Of a stretch of 64,000 nt of DNA, positions 16,114 to 25,055 are shown in pieces. The notes under the pieces are model-generated. The model had not been told where the DNA came from. It made no database searches and worked only from the letters and a program-made list of their open reading frames with translations. A program made the position numbers and the translations under genes. This stretch comes from Geodermatophilaceae bacterium (GTDB lineage: Bacteria; Actinomycetota; Actinomycetes; Mycobacteriales; Geodermatophilaceae), in contig JACCTY010000098.1 of the NCBI GenBank assembly GCA_013812145.1, positions 1-64,000 on the forward strand, read 5' to 3'. The stretch's first letter is position 1. The number at the start of each line of letters is the position of its first letter.

Positions 16114-17223
16114 CCGCCAGACGGGGCGTGCGGGTGAGCAGACTCGACGGGGTCGACGACCGCGAAGTCCGGGACCGGCGTCGGTGTCCGGGACAAGGCA
16201 ACGGCCAGCGCGATCGCGCCGATCATGACCAGGACCTCTCGCCCGGCGAAGCGACGAAAGGCTTCGGGTCGGCCGGCAGACAGCTGCCGAAGCGTGTGCC
16301 GGCGATGCCACCAGCCGAGGCCGGCCAGCGCGCCCAGGGCGGCTACCTTGCCGAGCACCAGCCAGCCGTAGCCGCGCGCGAACAGCTCGGTGATCACACC
16401 GTCGCCTTCCGACAGGCCGATCCACGCGTTGACGAGCCCGGAGGTCGCGACGGCCAGGAAACAGCCCAAGGCGAGCGCGCTGAACCGGGCGACTGTCACG
16501 CTGGCCTGCGCCGGCGACTTCCGCCGAAACAGCAAGACCGCGCCCAGCCCGCCCACCCAGGCACTGGCCGCCATGACGTGCACGATCAGGCTGAACGTGG
16601 CCAAGCCGTGATTGCTGTGACTGGACGCATGACCGGTGAGGAGAGGAGGCACCAGCGTTGCGGCGGCCAGCACGAGGACGAGCAGCGGCCCCTCGGCCGT
16701 GCTCACCCGCCGCGCGCACAAGCACACGAGCGCGGCGAGTGCGGCGACAAGCAGCAACGACCTGCTCTGGTCGACGGTGATCAGCGGGGTAGCGAAATCC
16801 CCGGACCCGATCAGGTCGGGCAACGGCAACCCGGCGATGTCGGCCAGGGTGAACCCAGGGTGAACACGGACCCAGTGCCGCGGACAGCGCCCAGGCCAGC
16901 GCGCACCACGACCCCGCCCGCAGGGCGCGTCGAGCCGGCCGCCGCAACTCCCGCTCCCGAGCCGAGACCAGACAGGCGGCGAACACCAGGCATCCGACCG
17001 TGCCCACCGCGGCGAGGTCCATAGTCAGCCGGGAAACCGGCAGCAGCCAGCCGACAAGTATCCCGGCACCCGGCAGGCCGGGTGCCGACGCGGTCGGCGC
17101 CGCACCCCCGAGCACCATGAAGATGACCAACGCCAAGCCGGCTCCGACACCGACCGCAGCGACGCTCAGCCCGAGGGAGGCGTGGTCCGCACCGGGGGTG
17201 CGGACCTGCCGGGGCCTAGCCAC
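16110..17223 (-). pseudogene. copD: copD-like copper resistance membrane protein, interrupted by a frameshift
   Basis: The 5' part (GTG at 17223 to about 16880) reads as the CopD N-terminus, with helices and ALRAGSWCALAWALSAALG. The 3' part (from about 16860 to 16110), in the next frame, reads FTLADIAGLPLPDLIGSGDF and continues to the end with HASSHSNHG and VHVMAASAWVGG. The two frames differ by +1 at the site of an 11-bp tandem duplication (16844-16865). Removing the duplication alone does not restore the frame, so a second indel or a different event is needed. GTG 17223 overlaps the copC stop. A sequencing error cannot be excluded; if intact, this would be an inner-membrane copper uptake or handling protein. 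Confidence 0.75.
16844..16865. repeat. 11-bp tandem duplication at the copD frameshift
   Basis: The unit CCAGGGTGAAC occurs twice head to tail (16844-16854 and 16855-16865, plus-strand sequence). It sits exactly where the copD reading frame changes. Confidence 0.9.
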
Positions 17224-17841
17224 CGCCGCCACGCGCTCCCCGGCGCCGGGACACCACCGCGGCGGCGACACCCAGCGCGACCAGCAGCACGACCAGGACG
17301 GCCGCGATGGGGACCCAGTTCGTGCTCCCCGCCGTCGACACGGCGGCTGCCGGAGATGCCGACACGACAGTATGACGAGGTGCCTGCGCCGTCGCTGTCG
17401 AGGTCGGGGCTGTGGGCGAGGGCGGGACAGCCGTGGTCGGTCCGGTCGTGACCACGTAGCTGAACACGCCGGAGATCGGGTGCCCGTCTGCAGAGACGAC
17501 CCGCCAGGCCACTTCGTATGTGCCGGCCGGACCCTGTTCGGTCAGCGGCTGGGTCACGGTGGTGCCGCTGACTTCCGGCGTACCGGATTGCCGGCCGGCC
17601 CCGTCCGGCCCGGTGACCGTCAGCTGGGCGAACTGCGTAATCACTGGCCCGTTGAACGTCAACGTGACAACGGCGGGGACCTCGCCACCTGCGCGCCGTC
17701 GGCAGGGGCGCTGGATATCAGGGCGTCGTGCGCAAAGGCGGTGGTAGCGCTCAGCAGCTGGGCGGCCAGCAGCGCGACCAGCGCGGCCGCGGCCAGCAAC
17801 GACCTGATCGCCGCGGTCAAGCACCTGGAACTCAAAGACAT
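17216..17841 (-). pseudogene. copC: copC-like copper-binding protein, interrupted by a frameshift
   Basis: The first frame starts at ATG 17841 behind GAGAGGT and encodes a signal peptide ending ATTAFA followed by HDALISSAPADGAQVA, the mature CopC N-terminus with its copper-ligand His; it then hits a stop at 17659. The rest of CopC continues in another frame: EVPAVVTLTFNGPV, VAWRVVSADGHPISGVFSY, a Thr/Pro/Ala linker, one TM helix (WVPIAAVLVVLLVALGVAAA) and a basic tail. The frames join near 17680-17690, consistent with loss of one base. copD follows immediately. Either the copper locus is decaying or the sequence has an indel error. Confidence 0.78.
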
Positions 17842-17948
17842 GCCGACCTCTCTCAGTCGAGTGCCGTCACGACGTCCACGACAGCGGGAAGGTGTTCGGG
17901 CTCGGCGGCATGCGGCCGGCCCTGACACCGTCCTCGACGGCGCCGGGT

Positions 17949-18500
17949 CTAGGCCGCGAGGGTCCTCGGCGGTCCCCGGTACGGCGTTGCCGCGGCCAGC
18001 AGCAACGCGACGCTGACGGTGGCCGGAGCCGTCAGGCGTGCCGGGATCCGCACCGTCCGGTCCCCGATCGGCAGTGCGCCGGGCAGCCGCGGCACGACGA
18101 AACGGCGCAGCGACCGGTACAACCCCCATACGGCGGCATCGCCGCACGCGAGCACAGCGGCCATCAGGACGGAGCCGATCGTGTGACCCAGCAGCATCCT
18201 CACGTCCACCGCCGGATGCGTCCCCATCGCCGAGTCGGGCGACAGGGACAAGACGACATGGAAGGCCGCCTGGGAGCACGCTGTCGCACCGAGCAGCTGT
18301 CCGAAGCCACGCTGCCGCCCAGCCCACGCCACGGATCCGGTGGCGATGAGGGCGGCGGCCACGAGCATCGGCCCGGTGGATCCGGCAGTGGCCCCGCCCA
18401 ACCAGTGACCGGAGAGTCCGAGCAACAGGCAGCACGCGGCGAGCGCAGCGCCGCGAAGCACCCGCAGCCATCCGTGTCCGGGATCCATCGCAGCCGTCAT
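17949..18500 (-). CDS. Integral membrane protein upstream of copCD, unknown function
   Basis: The protein has 183 residues with about four or five hydrophobic helices (for example GAALAACCLLLGLSG, MLVAAALIATGSVAWAG and TIGSVLMAAVLACGDAAVWG). Several His occur near membrane edges (SGHWLGG, AAFHVVLS, LLGHTIG). Its position just ahead of copC/copD suggests a role with copper or haem, but I recognise no family. The start is ATG 18500 or ATG 18488. Unlike its two downstream neighbours, it reads through without a frameshift. Confidence 0.65.
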   Translation of the reverse strand: MTAAMDPGHGWLRVLRGAALAACCLLLGLSGHWLGGATAGSTGPMLVAAALIATGSVAWAGRQRGFGQLLGATACSQAAFHVVLSLSPDSAMGTHPAVDVRMLLGHTIGSVLMAAVLACGDAAVWGLYRSLRRFVVPRLPGALPIGDRTVRIPARLTAPATVSVALLLAAATPYRGPPRTLAA

Positions 18501-18584
18501 ACTAGTCGCGGGCGAGGGCCATCACCGCACTGAGTGCAGGTGCGGCCACCCATAGTGAGCCCCCCGAACCATGCCGGCGAGAAT

Positions 18585-19595
18585 TCAAGGGCGCAGAACC
18601 TGAGCCACCGCCGCAGGCGCGGCGCCGGCGCGGATGAGTCCGGCGTAGCGGCCGCCACCGGCCCCGGCCAGCCGCGTACAGGAACGGTACGACGGCTCGT
18701 CGTCGCTGAGGCCGAGAACGTGCAGCCGGGCGCCCGCGGAGCCGGCCGAGGCGGCCACCGTGATCGGGTCGCTGCCTGCGGTCGCGATCCCGTCTGTCAG
18801 CAGCAGAACCTCCCTCCGCCGGGCCCGAGCGGTCCCTGCTTGGCGCAGACCAGTGCGCAACGCCAGCGCGAGATCCGTCGTACCACCACCTCGCAGGGTG
18901 AGCAGCGCGCCGACGAGATCCGTCGTCGCGGCGATGCTGCGGATCGGCCGCAGTACGACGGCTCGCGACCAGAACGCGACCACGGCGAGCTCGTCGTCGG
19001 GGCGCATCCGGGCGGCCACGGCCGCTGCGGTCACCAGGGCGGTCGCGATGCGCCGGCCGGCCACCGATCCCGAGGCGTCGACCAGCAGGACGTACGCCGT
19101 AGCAGGGCTGCGCCAGGCCCGCACCCGGACGTCGTCGGCCCGCAACCGCGGGTGCTGGTCCAGGCGAGCCAGGGTGGCGTCCAGATCCAGGTCCACACCT
19201 GCCAGTGGATCATCCACTGTGGACAGTCGAGCCGTGCCGGAACGGTACCCGCTGGTGGCCCGCGGGGGCCTAATCGTCAGGCGCACCGCGAGTTGCCTCG
19301 CGGCCAGCCGGATCGAGGCGTCAGTCGCCTTGGCAAGGTCGACCAGTAGCTCAAGCGTCTCGTCGAGGTCGACCCGGGCCGCCTCGTCCACCGCCTCGAC
19401 ATCGAGCTGGCCGATGTCGGCGGAGAACCGCTGCAGGTCGGCGTGTCGATGTTCCAGCTCGGCCCGGCCGATCGTCCGGGAACCGTGCTGGCGCAGCAGC
19501 GCGGCCACTTCCGCCGGGTCCTCGATCGACCGTTGTGGCGCTGACCACGGGTCCGGCGGCGGCCCGGGAAGGTCGACGACCTCCTCGGGCTTCAG
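18585..19595 (-). CDS. von Willebrand factor A domain protein, partner of a MoxR-type ATPase
   Basis: The VWA domain occupies the C-terminal half, with MIDAS residues VLLVDASGS, a later GGGTTDL and LLLTDGIA. The N-terminal region is helical and charged (DLDETLELLVDLAKATDASI). From the first conventional start (GTG 19508) the protein has 307 residues. However, the protein-like sequence KPEEVVDLPGPPPDPW continues upstream in frame to a CTG at 19593-19595 that overlaps the TGA of the MoxR gene as CTGA, where ATGA would be usual. I therefore place the start there, giving about 336 residues. MoxR/VWA pairs act as metal-insertion or complex-remodelling chaperones. Confidence 0.8.
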   Translation of the reverse strand: MKPEEVVDLPGPPPDPWSAPQRSIEDPAEVAALLRQHGSRTIGRAELEHRHADLQRFSADIGQLDVEAVDEAARVDLDETLELLVDLAKATDASIRLAARQLAVRLTIRPPRATSGYRSGTARLSTVDDPLAGVDLDLDATLARLDQHPRLRADDVRVRAWRSPATAYVLLVDASGSVAGRRIATALVTAAAVAARMRPDDELAVVAFWSRAVVLRPIRSIAATTDLVGALLTLRGGGTTDLALALRTGLRQAGTARARRREVLLLTDGIATAGSDPITVAASAGSAGARLHVLGLSDDEPSYRSCTRLAGAGGGRYAGLIRAGAAPAAVAQVLRP

Positions 19596-20470
19596 CGTTT
19601 TCCCGGATCTGCCTTGATCCAGATCTCCTCGATGATCTCGTCGACCGAGCGCGGACAGCCCTCCTGCACGGTGACCTTGCCGGACAGCGCCGTACGGGCC
19701 GCGTCCTGTCCGGTCCGTTCCGAGACCGCCGCCTCGCCGCGAACCGCAATCAGCTCCGCTGCCACCAGCACGGTGTCGATCGCCCCCCGGACGGAGGAGC
19801 CGATCCGCAGGTCGGGGTGCTCACGCGTCATCTGGACCGCCCGGACCGCCCGCAGCACGAGAGCCGGCGGGCCGGGCGCGACCCGCGTCACGATCGCCGC
19901 CTCGGTGCTCTCGTCCTGGTAGCGCATGGCGACCCGGCACGACCGGTCGTACAGCGCCGGGCTCACCCGCGCGGTACCCACCGCGTCGTACGGGTTCATC
20001 GCGGCGATCAGCCGGAACGTCGCAGCGGCCGGTACGACGCCGTACCGGGGAATGTGCATCTCCCGCTCGGACAGGACACCCAGCAGGACGTTCAGCGTCT
20101 CTTCGGGGACGCGGTTGAGTTCCTCGACGTACAGCAGGGCACCCGTCGTCATCGCCCGGCAGAGCGGACCGGGTACGAAGTTGTCCGGCCGGTAGTCCTC
20201 GGTCAGCACCCGGGACGGGTCGTGGTGGCCGACCAGCCGGGCGGGGGTCAGCTCCGCGTTGCCCTCGACGAGCACGAGCCCGACCCCGGCACCCGCGGCC
20301 AGGGCGCGCAGCAGTGTCGTCTTCCCGGTGCCGGGAGGTCCCTCCAGCAGCAGGTTCCGCCCCGCGGCGAGCGCGGCCGCGACGATCTCGGCTTCCCGCT
20401 CCCTCCCGACGACCGCGGCCCGGGTGGCCTCGACCATCTCGAGTGCGGGCAGCCCCGTTGCGGCCAGCAC
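19592..20470 (-). CDS. MoxR-type AAA+ ATPase
   Basis: The protein has 292 residues. Walker A is GPPGTGKTT (about residues 44-52) and Walker B is ALLYVEELNRVP; the sensor and arginine-finger region includes FRLIAAMNPYDAVG and SPALYDRSCRV. The pairing with the downstream VWA gene, with coding overlap, is the classic MoxR-VWA module that uses ATP to mature or assemble a client. The client is not evident: the neighbours are the copper genes and an alcohol dehydrogenase. The start is GTG 20470, or ATG a little further in (MVEATRAAVVG). Confidence 0.88.
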   Translation of the reverse strand: MLAATGLPALEMVEATRAAVVGREREAEIVAAALAAGRNLLLEGPPGTGKTTLLRALAAGAGVGLVLVEGNAELTPARLVGHHDPSRVLTEDYRPDNFVPGPLCRAMTTGALLYVEELNRVPEETLNVLLGVLSEREMHIPRYGVVPAAATFRLIAAMNPYDAVGTARVSPALYDRSCRVAMRYQDESTEAAIVTRVAPGPPALVLRAVRAVQMTREHPDLRIGSSVRGAIDTVLVAAELIAVRGEAAVSERTGQDAARTALSGKVTVQEGCPRSVDEIIEEIWIKADPGKR

Positions 20471-20504
20471 CTAGTCTGCCGGCCATCCGGCTGACGCCGT
20501 ACGG

Positions 20505-21623
20505 CTAGTACACAATCACGCCGCGCAGGTTCGTCCCGGCGTGCATGTCCTTGTACCCCTGCGCGACCTCGTCGAGGGTGTAGGTGCGGGTGACCAGCTC
20601 GTCGAGTTTGAGCTTTCCGTCGGCGTACAGCTGTAGCAGGCGGGGGATGTCCTTGCTCGGGCTGGACGCTCCGAACATCGCGCCCTGCAGCCGCTTCTGG
20701 TACAGCGTCAGCTCGGCGATCGAGATCGGCAGGGCACTCGTATCGGCAACGTTTCCTAGGCCGGTCACCACGCACGTCCCCGCCTTGCGGATCGCGGAGA
20801 ACGCCTGCGCCACGTGCTCGGGCTTCGTCACACCGACGGTCACGATTGCCGAGTCCGCGCCCTGCCCGTTCGTGAAGCCCTTGGCGAGGTCGGTGGCCTC
20901 CTCCATCGTCTCCACGGCGTGGGTCGCGCCGAGTTCCATCGCCTTTTCGCGCTTGAACGGCAGCGGGTCCACGGCGATGATGTTGCTCGCTCCGGCGTGA
21001 GCGGCGCCCTGCACGGCGTTGATGCCGATGCCGCCAACGCCCATGACGATCACGGTTTCTCCGGGCTGTACCCCGGCGGAGTTGACCGCCGAGCCCCACC
21101 CGGTGCCTACGGCGCAGCCGGCCAGGCAGGCCTTGTCCAGCGGCAGGTCCTTGTTGATCTTGACGGTGGAGTCGGTGGCGACAGTCGTGTACTCGGAGAA
21201 CGTGGAGATCCCGCACATCTGCCCGACCGGAGCGCCATCGAGGCTCATCCGGAAGCTGGTCGGGTCGTCCCAGCGGCCACCGCTGAGCAGACCCGCACCG
21301 AGGTCGCACAGGTTCTGCATGCCGGAGGCGCACCACCGGCAGCGCCCGCAGCCGGGCAGGAAGGAGAACACCACGTGGTCACCGACCTCGAAGCCGCGGG
21401 TGTTCGGCCCCACCTGCTCGACCACCCCGGAGCCCTCATGCCCGCCGCAGAAGGGATACATGCCGACCGGGATGTCGCCGGTGGCGATGTGGTCGTCGGA
21501 ATGACACAGCCCGGACGCGGCCAGCTTGACCGTGACCTCGCCGTGGCGAGGCTCATCGAGGTCGAGGTCGACTACCTCGTACTCGCCGGGCGCGGACCGA
21601 ATGACGGCACCACGAGTCTTCAT
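20505..21623 (-). CDS. NDMA-dependent-type zinc alcohol dehydrogenase
   Basis: The protein has 372 residues and is a zinc-containing MDR dehydrogenase. Catalytic zinc ligands lie in ASGLCHSDDH and CGGHEGSGVVEQVG; four structural-zinc Cys lie in PGCGRCRWCASGMQNLCDLG; the nucleotide-binding VMGVGGIGINAVQ follows. The spacing and the RWDDPTSFR segment resemble the actinobacterial NDMA-dependent or mycothiol-linked alcohol/formaldehyde dehydrogenase group. The ATG (complement of 21621-21623) lies behind GGAGGATTCCGC. The substrate is unproven. Mycothiol genes mshA and mshD occur in this window, so a mycothiol-linked role is possible. Confidence 0.9.
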   Translation of the reverse strand: MKTRGAVIRSAPGEYEVVDLDLDEPRHGEVTVKLAASGLCHSDDHIATGDIPVGMYPFCGGHEGSGVVEQVGPNTRGFEVGDHVVFSFLPGCGRCRWCASGMQNLCDLGAGLLSGGRWDDPTSFRMSLDGAPVGQMCGISTFSEYTTVATDSTVKINKDLPLDKACLAGCAVGTGWGSAVNSAGVQPGETVIVMGVGGIGINAVQGAAHAGASNIIAVDPLPFKREKAMELGATHAVETMEEATDLAKGFTNGQGADSAIVTVGVTKPEHVAQAFSAIRKAGTCVVTGLGNVADTSALPISIAELTLYQKRLQGAMFGASSPSKDIPRLLQLYADGKLKLDELVTRTYTLDEVAQGYKDMHAGTNLRGVIVY

Positions 21624-21690
21624 GCGGAATCCTCCAAGCGTCGGGGTGTGCGGTTGTGCACCCCGCCGACCGTATTGGCTCGCCGGTGAG

Positions 21691-22233
21691 TCAGTCCATA
21701 GCCCGATCGGCCAGGACACGCCGGTACCGGACCTCTGTCACCCCGGTCTCGAACTGGTCGTCGATCTTGGTTGCTCCCTCGACGCGCCACCCCGCGCGCT
21801 CGTAGAAGCGCCGTGCTCGGGCGTTCCCGTCGACCACCCAGAGGTACGCCGTCCCGTAGCCGTCAACGGCCAACCCGCGTTCGGCGTGCTGCAAGAGCTG
21901 CGCGCCCAGGCCGGTCCCCCACGCCGCCGGGTGCAGGTTGATCACGTGCAGCGAGCCGGAGCCGCTCGGCGCGTCGTCGTCGCGCGGGGGCCCGTAGCTG
22001 CACATGGCAACAATCGTCCCATCGAGGTCCTCGCCGACGAGCATGCTGCTGAGGTGCGGCGCCGCCAGCCATTGACGCAGTCGCTCGGCCGCCTGCACCA
22101 GGTCATGGCCCATGGCGTCCAGGTAGGCGTCGGGCATCAGCCCGCGGTACGCCGCCTGCCACGCCGCGATCCGCACCCGGACGACGCCCTCGGCGTCTGC
22201 TGGTCGCGCCGGTCGGATCCGGAATGCGCTCAC
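21691..22233 (-). CDS. GNAT-family N-acetyltransferase
   Basis: The protein has about 180 residues. The GNAT fold begins FRIRPARPADAEGVVRVR; the acetyl-CoA-binding segment is HPAAWGTGLGAQLLQHAE and the C-terminal signature is NARARRFYERAGWRVEG. WQAAYRGLMP is common in this branch. The substrate is unknown. The GTG at 22233 is chosen because homology-like sequence starts there; an ATG at 22248 is also in frame, and neither has a strong Shine-Dalgarno. It is divergent from the acyl-CoA synthetase gene, 44 nt away. Confidence 0.85.
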   Translation of the reverse strand: MSAFRIRPARPADAEGVVRVRIAAWQAAYRGLMPDAYLDAMGHDLVQAAERLRQWLAAPHLSSMLVGEDLDGTIVAMCSYGPPRDDDAPSGSGSLHVINLHPAAWGTGLGAQLLQHAERGLAVDGYGTAYLWVVDGNARARRFYERAGWRVEGATKIDDQFETGVTEVRYRRVLADRAMD

Positions 22234-22277
22234 GCCGCACTGTCGCATGGTGGTCGACGCACGGTAGACAGGTCGGC

Positions 22278-23972
22278 ATGGCTGCACGTGATGACTTCCT
22301 GGCCGCCAGGGACTTTCTGTTGTCGGTACGTGAGGACTACGACCGGGCGGTGGCCGAGTTCCGCTGGCCGGAGCTGGCCGAGTTCAACTGGGCGTTGGAC
22401 CACTTCGACAGGCTAGATCCCGACCAGCTGGCGCTGTGGATCGTCCACGAGGACGGCACCGAGGAAAAGCTCACGTTTGCCGATCTGCAGGCGCGGTCCA
22501 ACCAGTTCGCCAACCACCTCCATGACCTCGGTGTACGGCGGGGGGACCGGTTGCTGCTCATGCTCGGAAACATCGCTCCGCTGTGGGTCACGATGCTCGC
22601 TGCGACCAAGCTCGGCGTGGTCATCATCCCGACCAGCACACTGCTCGGCGTCGACGAGCTCGCCGACCGGCTGGAGCGTGGCGACGTACGGGTAGTCGTC
22701 ACCGCAGCGGCGCTCGCGGACCGGTTCGCCGGGTTGGCCGGAGCAGACATCCGGATCAGCGTCGACGACCCGGTGGAGGGCTGGGCCACCTATGCCGAGG
22801 CAACGCAGTGTGCGATCACGTATCAGCCGGACCGATCGACCCGGAGTGGGGAACCGCTGTTTCTGTACTTCACCTCCGGTACGACGTCCAGGCCCAAACT
22901 CGTCGAGCACTCTCACGTGTCGTACCCGGTCGGCCACCTGTCGACGATGTACTGGATCGGCGTGCGACCCGGCGACATTCACCTCAACATCAGCTCGCCC
23001 GGCTGGGGCAAGCACGCCTGGAGCAACCTGTTCGGTCCGTGGAACGCCGGCGCGACCGTCTTCGTCGTGAACCAGGCCCGCTTCGACGCGCCCGCGCTGC
23101 TGCGCGAGATGCAGCGGTGCAAGGTCACGACGTTCTGCGCGCCGCCGACGGTGTGGCGGATGCTCGTGCAGCAGGATCTGGCGTCGTACGACCTGTCGCT
23201 GCGCGAGGTGATCGGAGCGGGCGAACCGCTCAACGCCGAGATCATCGACCAGGTGCGCACCGCCTGGGGCCTGACGATCCGCGACGGGTTCGGGCAGACC
23301 GAGACGACCGCCATGTGCGGCAACTCCCCCGGCCAGCCGGTGAAGGACGGGTCGATGGGCCGCCCGCTGCCCGGGTATGCGGTCGTCCTGCTCGACCCAG
23401 CCGGCCAGGTGGCCGAAGAGGGCGAGATCTGCCTCGATCTGTCCGAGCGGCCACTGGGTCTGATGGTCGGCTACCGCGACGATCTCACAGTCGACTATGG
23501 CGACGGCGATTCCCGTCCGGCGGGCGCGACGACCGGCGGCCACTACCACACCGGTGACGTCGCCCGGCGCGACGAGGACGGCTACATCACCTACGTCGGG
23601 CGTACCGACGACGTGTTCAAGGCCTCGGACTACCGGATCAGTCCGTTCGAGCTCGAGAGCGTGCTCATCGAGCATCCCGCGGTCGCCGAGGCGGCCGTCG
23701 TCCCCTCACCGGACCACATGCGGCTCGCGGTGCCCAAGGCCTACGTCGTACTGGCCGGTGGTCATGAGCCCACGGCGGAGACCGCGGCGGCGATCCTCCG
23801 CTACTGCCGGGACCGGCTGGCGCCGTTCAAGCGGATCCGGAGGATCGAGTTCGCCGAGCTGCCCAAGACGATCAGCGGCAAGATCCGCCGGGTGGAACTC
23901 CGAACTGCCGAGCACGAGCGGACCGGCAACGAGCGCAAAGCGCAGGAGTTCTGGGAGGAAGACCTCACTTGA
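22278..23972 (+). CDS. AMP-dependent acyl-CoA synthetase, medium-chain/acetyl type
   Basis: The protein has 564 residues. ANL-superfamily motifs are in order: the P-loop YFTSGTTSRPKLVEHSH, YWIGVRPGDIHLNISSPGWGKHAW, DGFGQTETT, HTGDVARRDEDGYI, VGRTDDVFKASDYRISPFELE, and the catalytic Lys in LPKTISGKIRRVELR. It activates a carboxylic acid to its CoA ester via an acyl-adenylate; the arrangement resembles medium-chain (ACSM-like) enzymes. It starts at ATG 22278. A hairpin beginning 9 nt after the stop may terminate it. Confidence 0.92.
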   Translation: MAARDDFLAARDFLLSVREDYDRAVAEFRWPELAEFNWALDHFDRLDPDQLALWIVHEDGTEEKLTFADLQARSNQFANHLHDLGVRRGDRLLLMLGNIAPLWVTMLAATKLGVVIIPTSTLLGVDELADRLERGDVRVVVTAAALADRFAGLAGADIRISVDDPVEGWATYAEATQCAITYQPDRSTRSGEPLFLYFTSGTTSRPKLVEHSHVSYPVGHLSTMYWIGVRPGDIHLNISSPGWGKHAWSNLFGPWNAGATVFVVNQARFDAPALLREMQRCKVTTFCAPPTVWRMLVQQDLASYDLSLREVIGAGEPLNAEIIDQVRTAWGLTIRDGFGQTETTAMCGNSPGQPVKDGSMGRPLPGYAVVLLDPAGQVAEEGEICLDLSERPLGLMVGYRDDLTVDYGDGDSRPAGATTGGHYHTGDVARRDEDGYITYVGRTDDVFKASDYRISPFELESVLIEHPAVAEAAVVPSPDHMRLAVPKAYVVLAGGHEPTAETAAAILRYCRDRLAPFKRIRRIEFAELPKTISGKIRRVELRTAEHERTGNERKAQEFWEEDLT

Positions 23973-23979
23973 GCACTAT

Positions 23980-23997
23980 CGGATGCGGATCTGGTCA
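23980..23997 (+). repeat. 18-bp direct repeat, left copy, flanking the DUF559 gene
   Basis: The sequence CGGATGCGGATCTGGTCA is repeated exactly at 25000-25017. The two copies bracket the DUF559 pseudogene, 1,020 bp apart. Confidence 0.9.
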
Positions 23998-24019
23998 CAG
24001 AGGGACCAGAACCGCATCC
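23981..24019. terminator. Hairpin between convergent acyl-CoA synthetase and DUF559 genes
   Basis: The 16-bp arms GGATGCGGATCTGGTC (23981-23996) and GACCAGAACCGCATCC (24004-24019) pair at 15 of 16 positions around a 7-nt loop. It is placed 9 nt past the synthetase stop and covers the DUF559 stop. There is no U-tract, so termination is an inference. Confidence 0.6.
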
Positions 24020-24920
24020 AATGACGCGAGAGCGACGCAATTCGGCCCGCACCTGGTCAGGATCCCAGGCCAGCCGTATCTCAGCGTCCGCTCGCCGCGC
24101 TCGGCGACCTCGTTGTCCCGGATGTCGTCGAGTTCCCGCTCCTCCTCTGGATGCGCTGCCCGGCCGTCGAGTTCCACGACCAGCCGCCACCGTTGGTAGC
24201 GGATGTCCCGGTATCTGCGGCTGCCGCGGAAACCCTCGACTTGGTTGCGGGAACCTCGGGGGAAGGCCATGCGCGCGCTCGACGTCTCTGACATAGCAGC
24301 GCTCGAGCGGCGTGGCCACGCCGTCGCTTACGTCGTTGAGTAGGTCGGTGACCAGCCGTCGCCAGCGCAGCCGGGGGCGGGCCTCGGCGGCGGCGGCGAG
24401 GCGGCTCGGGGTCGTCCTGCGCTGCTGACAGGCCCGGAGCACGAGGTCGATAACGGCACGCTCGGTGCGCGCCTCGTGGGTGAGGTCGAGGACCGTGCCC
24501 TCAACCGTGGTTCGCGGCGGCATCCGGACCGGGTGTCGATTTGCAGCCAGGTGTCGGGACTGGCGCACCCGCACGACGAGGCGCGACGGCTGGTGTCGGC
24601 GGCCGTGCGGCACGCACACGACAACCTGCGCCGGCAGATCGGGTCGCATGCCCCACAGCCACTCGGCGGTCTCGTGCCCGGCGGCGGCTTCCGCACCGGC
24701 ATAGAGCAGAGCCGCCCAGACCCGGCCCAGGTCAGGGAGCGGACCGGTGAACGTGGCATAGACACCCGGGTGCACTCGGCGCCAACGGCGGCGACGGACG
24801 TGTGAGCGCACGACCGTACGATCGATCGCCAGAGCTAGCAGTTGACGCTGGCAGACGAGGCCAGCCTGCCGGTTCGCGAGTGCCACGAGCGCCCGGTCCT
24901 GCATGAGGGTGTTGGGCATT
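23995..24920 (-). pseudogene. DUF559/AbiEi-antitoxin-like protein, frameshifted at a G5 run
   Basis: From ATG 24920 one frame reads a winged-helix-like N-terminus (VALANRQAGLVCQRQLLA, WRRVHPGVYATF) and runs to LERCYVRDVERAHGLP near 24263. The expected continuation RGSRNQVEGFRGSRRYRDI and the DUF559 nuclease-like core WRLVVELDGRAAHP then RDNEVAERGERTLRYGW lie in the next frame, to a stop at 23995. Deleting one base of the G5 run at 24258-24262 (C5 on the coding strand) joins the two halves perfectly. The family is multicopy in actinobacteria and related to Vsr-like endonucleases. It could be a real mutation, phase variation or a sequencing error. Confidence 0.82.
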
Positions 24921-24999
24921 GCCCCACAGTGAGCGCAGCGGCCCCGGCGCAGCGCCGGCGCGGTGAAGCTGTGGAAATTGCCAGGGCTTTCCGCGGGAC

Positions 25000-25017
25000 C
25001 GGATGCGGATCTGGTCA
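25000..25017 (+). repeat. 18-bp direct repeat, right copy, flanking the DUF559 gene
   Basis: Exact match to 23980-23997. It continues into a weaker inverted repeat (GGTCA-5 nt-TGACC). It lies in the 135-nt gap between the DUF559 and GlxA-type genes, where nothing else is visible. Confidence 0.9.
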
Positions 25018-25055
25018 GCTGGTGACCGTATGGACATCCGATCCGGCGGTGACGG

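Noticed and set aside
15613-17271. 552-codon minus-strand frame covering GH3 and copD
   Set aside because: Only its first part (17223 to about 16880) is CopD-like; the rest is out-of-frame copD and antisense GH3. It is open only because of base composition.
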